IMG/VR virus record: IMGVR_UViG_3300034356_001766
Coordinates: 1-64,000 of that record
Source of the DNA: a virus
Reading direction: 5' to 3' (one strand)
DNA length: 64,000 nucleotides
Shown here: piece by piece, positions 63,575-64,000 of the stretch
Position numbering within the stretch: position 1 is the stretch's first letter
How the letters are laid out: every line of letters begins with the position of its first letter
The notes under the pieces: model-generated
What the model saw: the letters and a program-made list of their open reading frames with translations, nothing else
Databases searched by the model: none
What the model was told of the DNA's origin: nothing
Position numbers and translations under genes: made by a program

Positions 63575-63705
63575 GTAAGAGAATACCTTTAGACCAGGAC
63601 CCGGCATTCCGGGACCTTAATTGGGACCTTCCTTTGAACAAGGATTGGGATGGCACGTTACAAGACGGATTAGAAAATGAAGAGTGGGATGATGAAGAAG
63701 AGTGA
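63571..63705 (+). CDS. Small acidic protein, 44 residues
   Basis: ATGA overlap with the previous gene. MSKRIPLDQDPAFRDLNWDL then Asp/Glu-rich with Trp. Not recognised. Confidence 0.48.
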   Translation: MSKRIPLDQDPAFRDLNWDLPLNKDWDGTLQDGLENEEWDDEEE

Positions 63706-63874
63706 ACAGGAGTGGGATCACTACTCGGGACTACCCTCACCGTTAGCCTACCAAAGAAGAGAGCTAGAAAAGAAGCTAGAGAGGGAGTACGATGATTATG
63801 ATTCTCAGGATGATGATAGAGAGTATAACCCCGGTAAGAGGACTTACAGTGATAGTCTCGAGGATGAAGAATAA
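63677..63874 (+). CDS. Small charged protein, 65 residues
   Basis: MKSGMMKKSEQEWDHYSGLP; helical, acidic end (YDSQDDDREYNPGKRTYSD). Start could be ATG 63689. Not recognised. Confidence 0.5.
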   Translation: MKSGMMKKSEQEWDHYSGLPSPLAYQRRELEKKLEREYDDYDSQDDDREYNPGKRTYSDSLEDEE

Positions 63875-63893
63875 CTTTTTATACAAAGTACTT

Positions 63894-64000
63894 ATGAAAG
63901 ACGGCAAGAGTAAAGGACAATGGCAGGACTGGGATAAGGCATATGCAAAGACTAGGTCGGTGATATGGAGCTGTAACAAGGAAGAGCATCTGGAGGCAGG
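63894..64000 (+). CDS. Partial small ORF at window end
   Basis: MKDGKSKGQWQDWDKAYAKT... open to the window edge. Not recognised; truncated by the window. Confidence 0.45.
   Translation, partial: MKDGKSKGQWQDWDKAYAKTRSVIWSCNKEEHLEA

Noticed and set aside
1-64000. CRISPR array, insertion sequence or transposase
   Set aside because: No regularly spaced repeats and no transposase motifs seen on either strand.

Overview
The window reads as a central piece of a large, strictly lytic tailed dsDNA phage (virulent-myovirus style) that infects a member of the Bacteroidetes, most likely a flavobacterium. Phage evidence: densely packed, almost entirely + strand genes with 1-14 bp overlaps; a phage-type replication and nucleotide set (class I NrdA, ThyA, family A DNA polymerase without 5'-3' exonuclease, MazG-like hydrolase); GroES/GroEL/Hsp20; a GH19 endolysin with holin candidates; three tRNAs; many very small ORFs; no ribosomal or housekeeping genes. 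Host evidence: (i) 16 promoters of the form TTG-N20-TATmTTTA (one has N19), which is the Bacteroidetes sigma-A -33/-7 architecture; (ii) start codons mostly without Shine-Dalgarno sequences; (iii) two secreted proteins ending in type IX secretion (Por) sorting-domain-like sequences, a system confined to Bacteroidetes. The window cuts a gene at each end. No integrase, transposase, CRISPR array or virion structural gene (capsid, portal, terminase, tail tube) was recognised, so those lie outside.

Layout. 1-4.8 kb: end of nrdA, a tandem-duplicated nuclease gene, lipoproteins, a glucosaminidase. 4.8-9.8 kb: AT-rich accessory block of small hypothetical genes around a metallophosphoesterase and thyA. 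10.2-19.3 kb: a 7-deazaguanine DNA-modification locus: QueC-like, QueD, QueE, a hypoxanthine/guanine phosphoribosyltransferase, FolE, MazG-like, DpdA-like transglycosylase, a formyltransferase (DpdN candidate), an NadR-like ATPase and QueF. These would take GTP to preQ0, then preQ1, exchange it for guanine in DNA and formylate it. 19.3-27.8 kb: DNA polymerase, chaperones, small membrane and zinc-ribbon proteins, a DUF2589 pair, tRNAs and a structured RNA candidate. 27.9-39.2 kb: two glycosyltransferases and a host-surface/secretion block: a beta-helix protein and a cohesin/dockerin-like protein with T9SS-type C-termini, a CsgG-like lipoprotein, a Gly/Ser-rich barrel-like protein, an outer-membrane barrel and other signal-peptide proteins. 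39.2-40.5 kb: lysis cassette. 40.6-42.1 kb: Nmad1/DUF1599-like, PD-(D/E)XK nuclease, ribbon-helix-helix protein. 42.1-59.0 kb: a nearly uninterrupted ~17 kb glycan locus with about nine glycosyltransferase-like proteins, nucleotide-sugar dehydratase and epimerase, DegT aminotransferase, WbqC, PIG-L and NodB-like deacetylases, a sulfotransferase, two methyltransferases and a beta-propeller glycosidase-like protein. 59.0-64.0 kb: small conserved-phage-type genes including an HNH-like and a DUF932 protein, and a GC-rich structured RNA candidate.

The most interesting elements are the apparently complete formyl-preQ1 DNA-modification pathway with unusual QueC/QueD/QueE metal sites, the phage genes carrying host T9SS export signals next to a CsgG-like channel gene, and a stereotyped promoter family that often places the start codon 3-7 nt after the -7 box and is sometimes fused to a terminator hairpin. 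No stretch longer than about 300 bases lacks a gene. All functional calls come from reading motifs; no database search was run.
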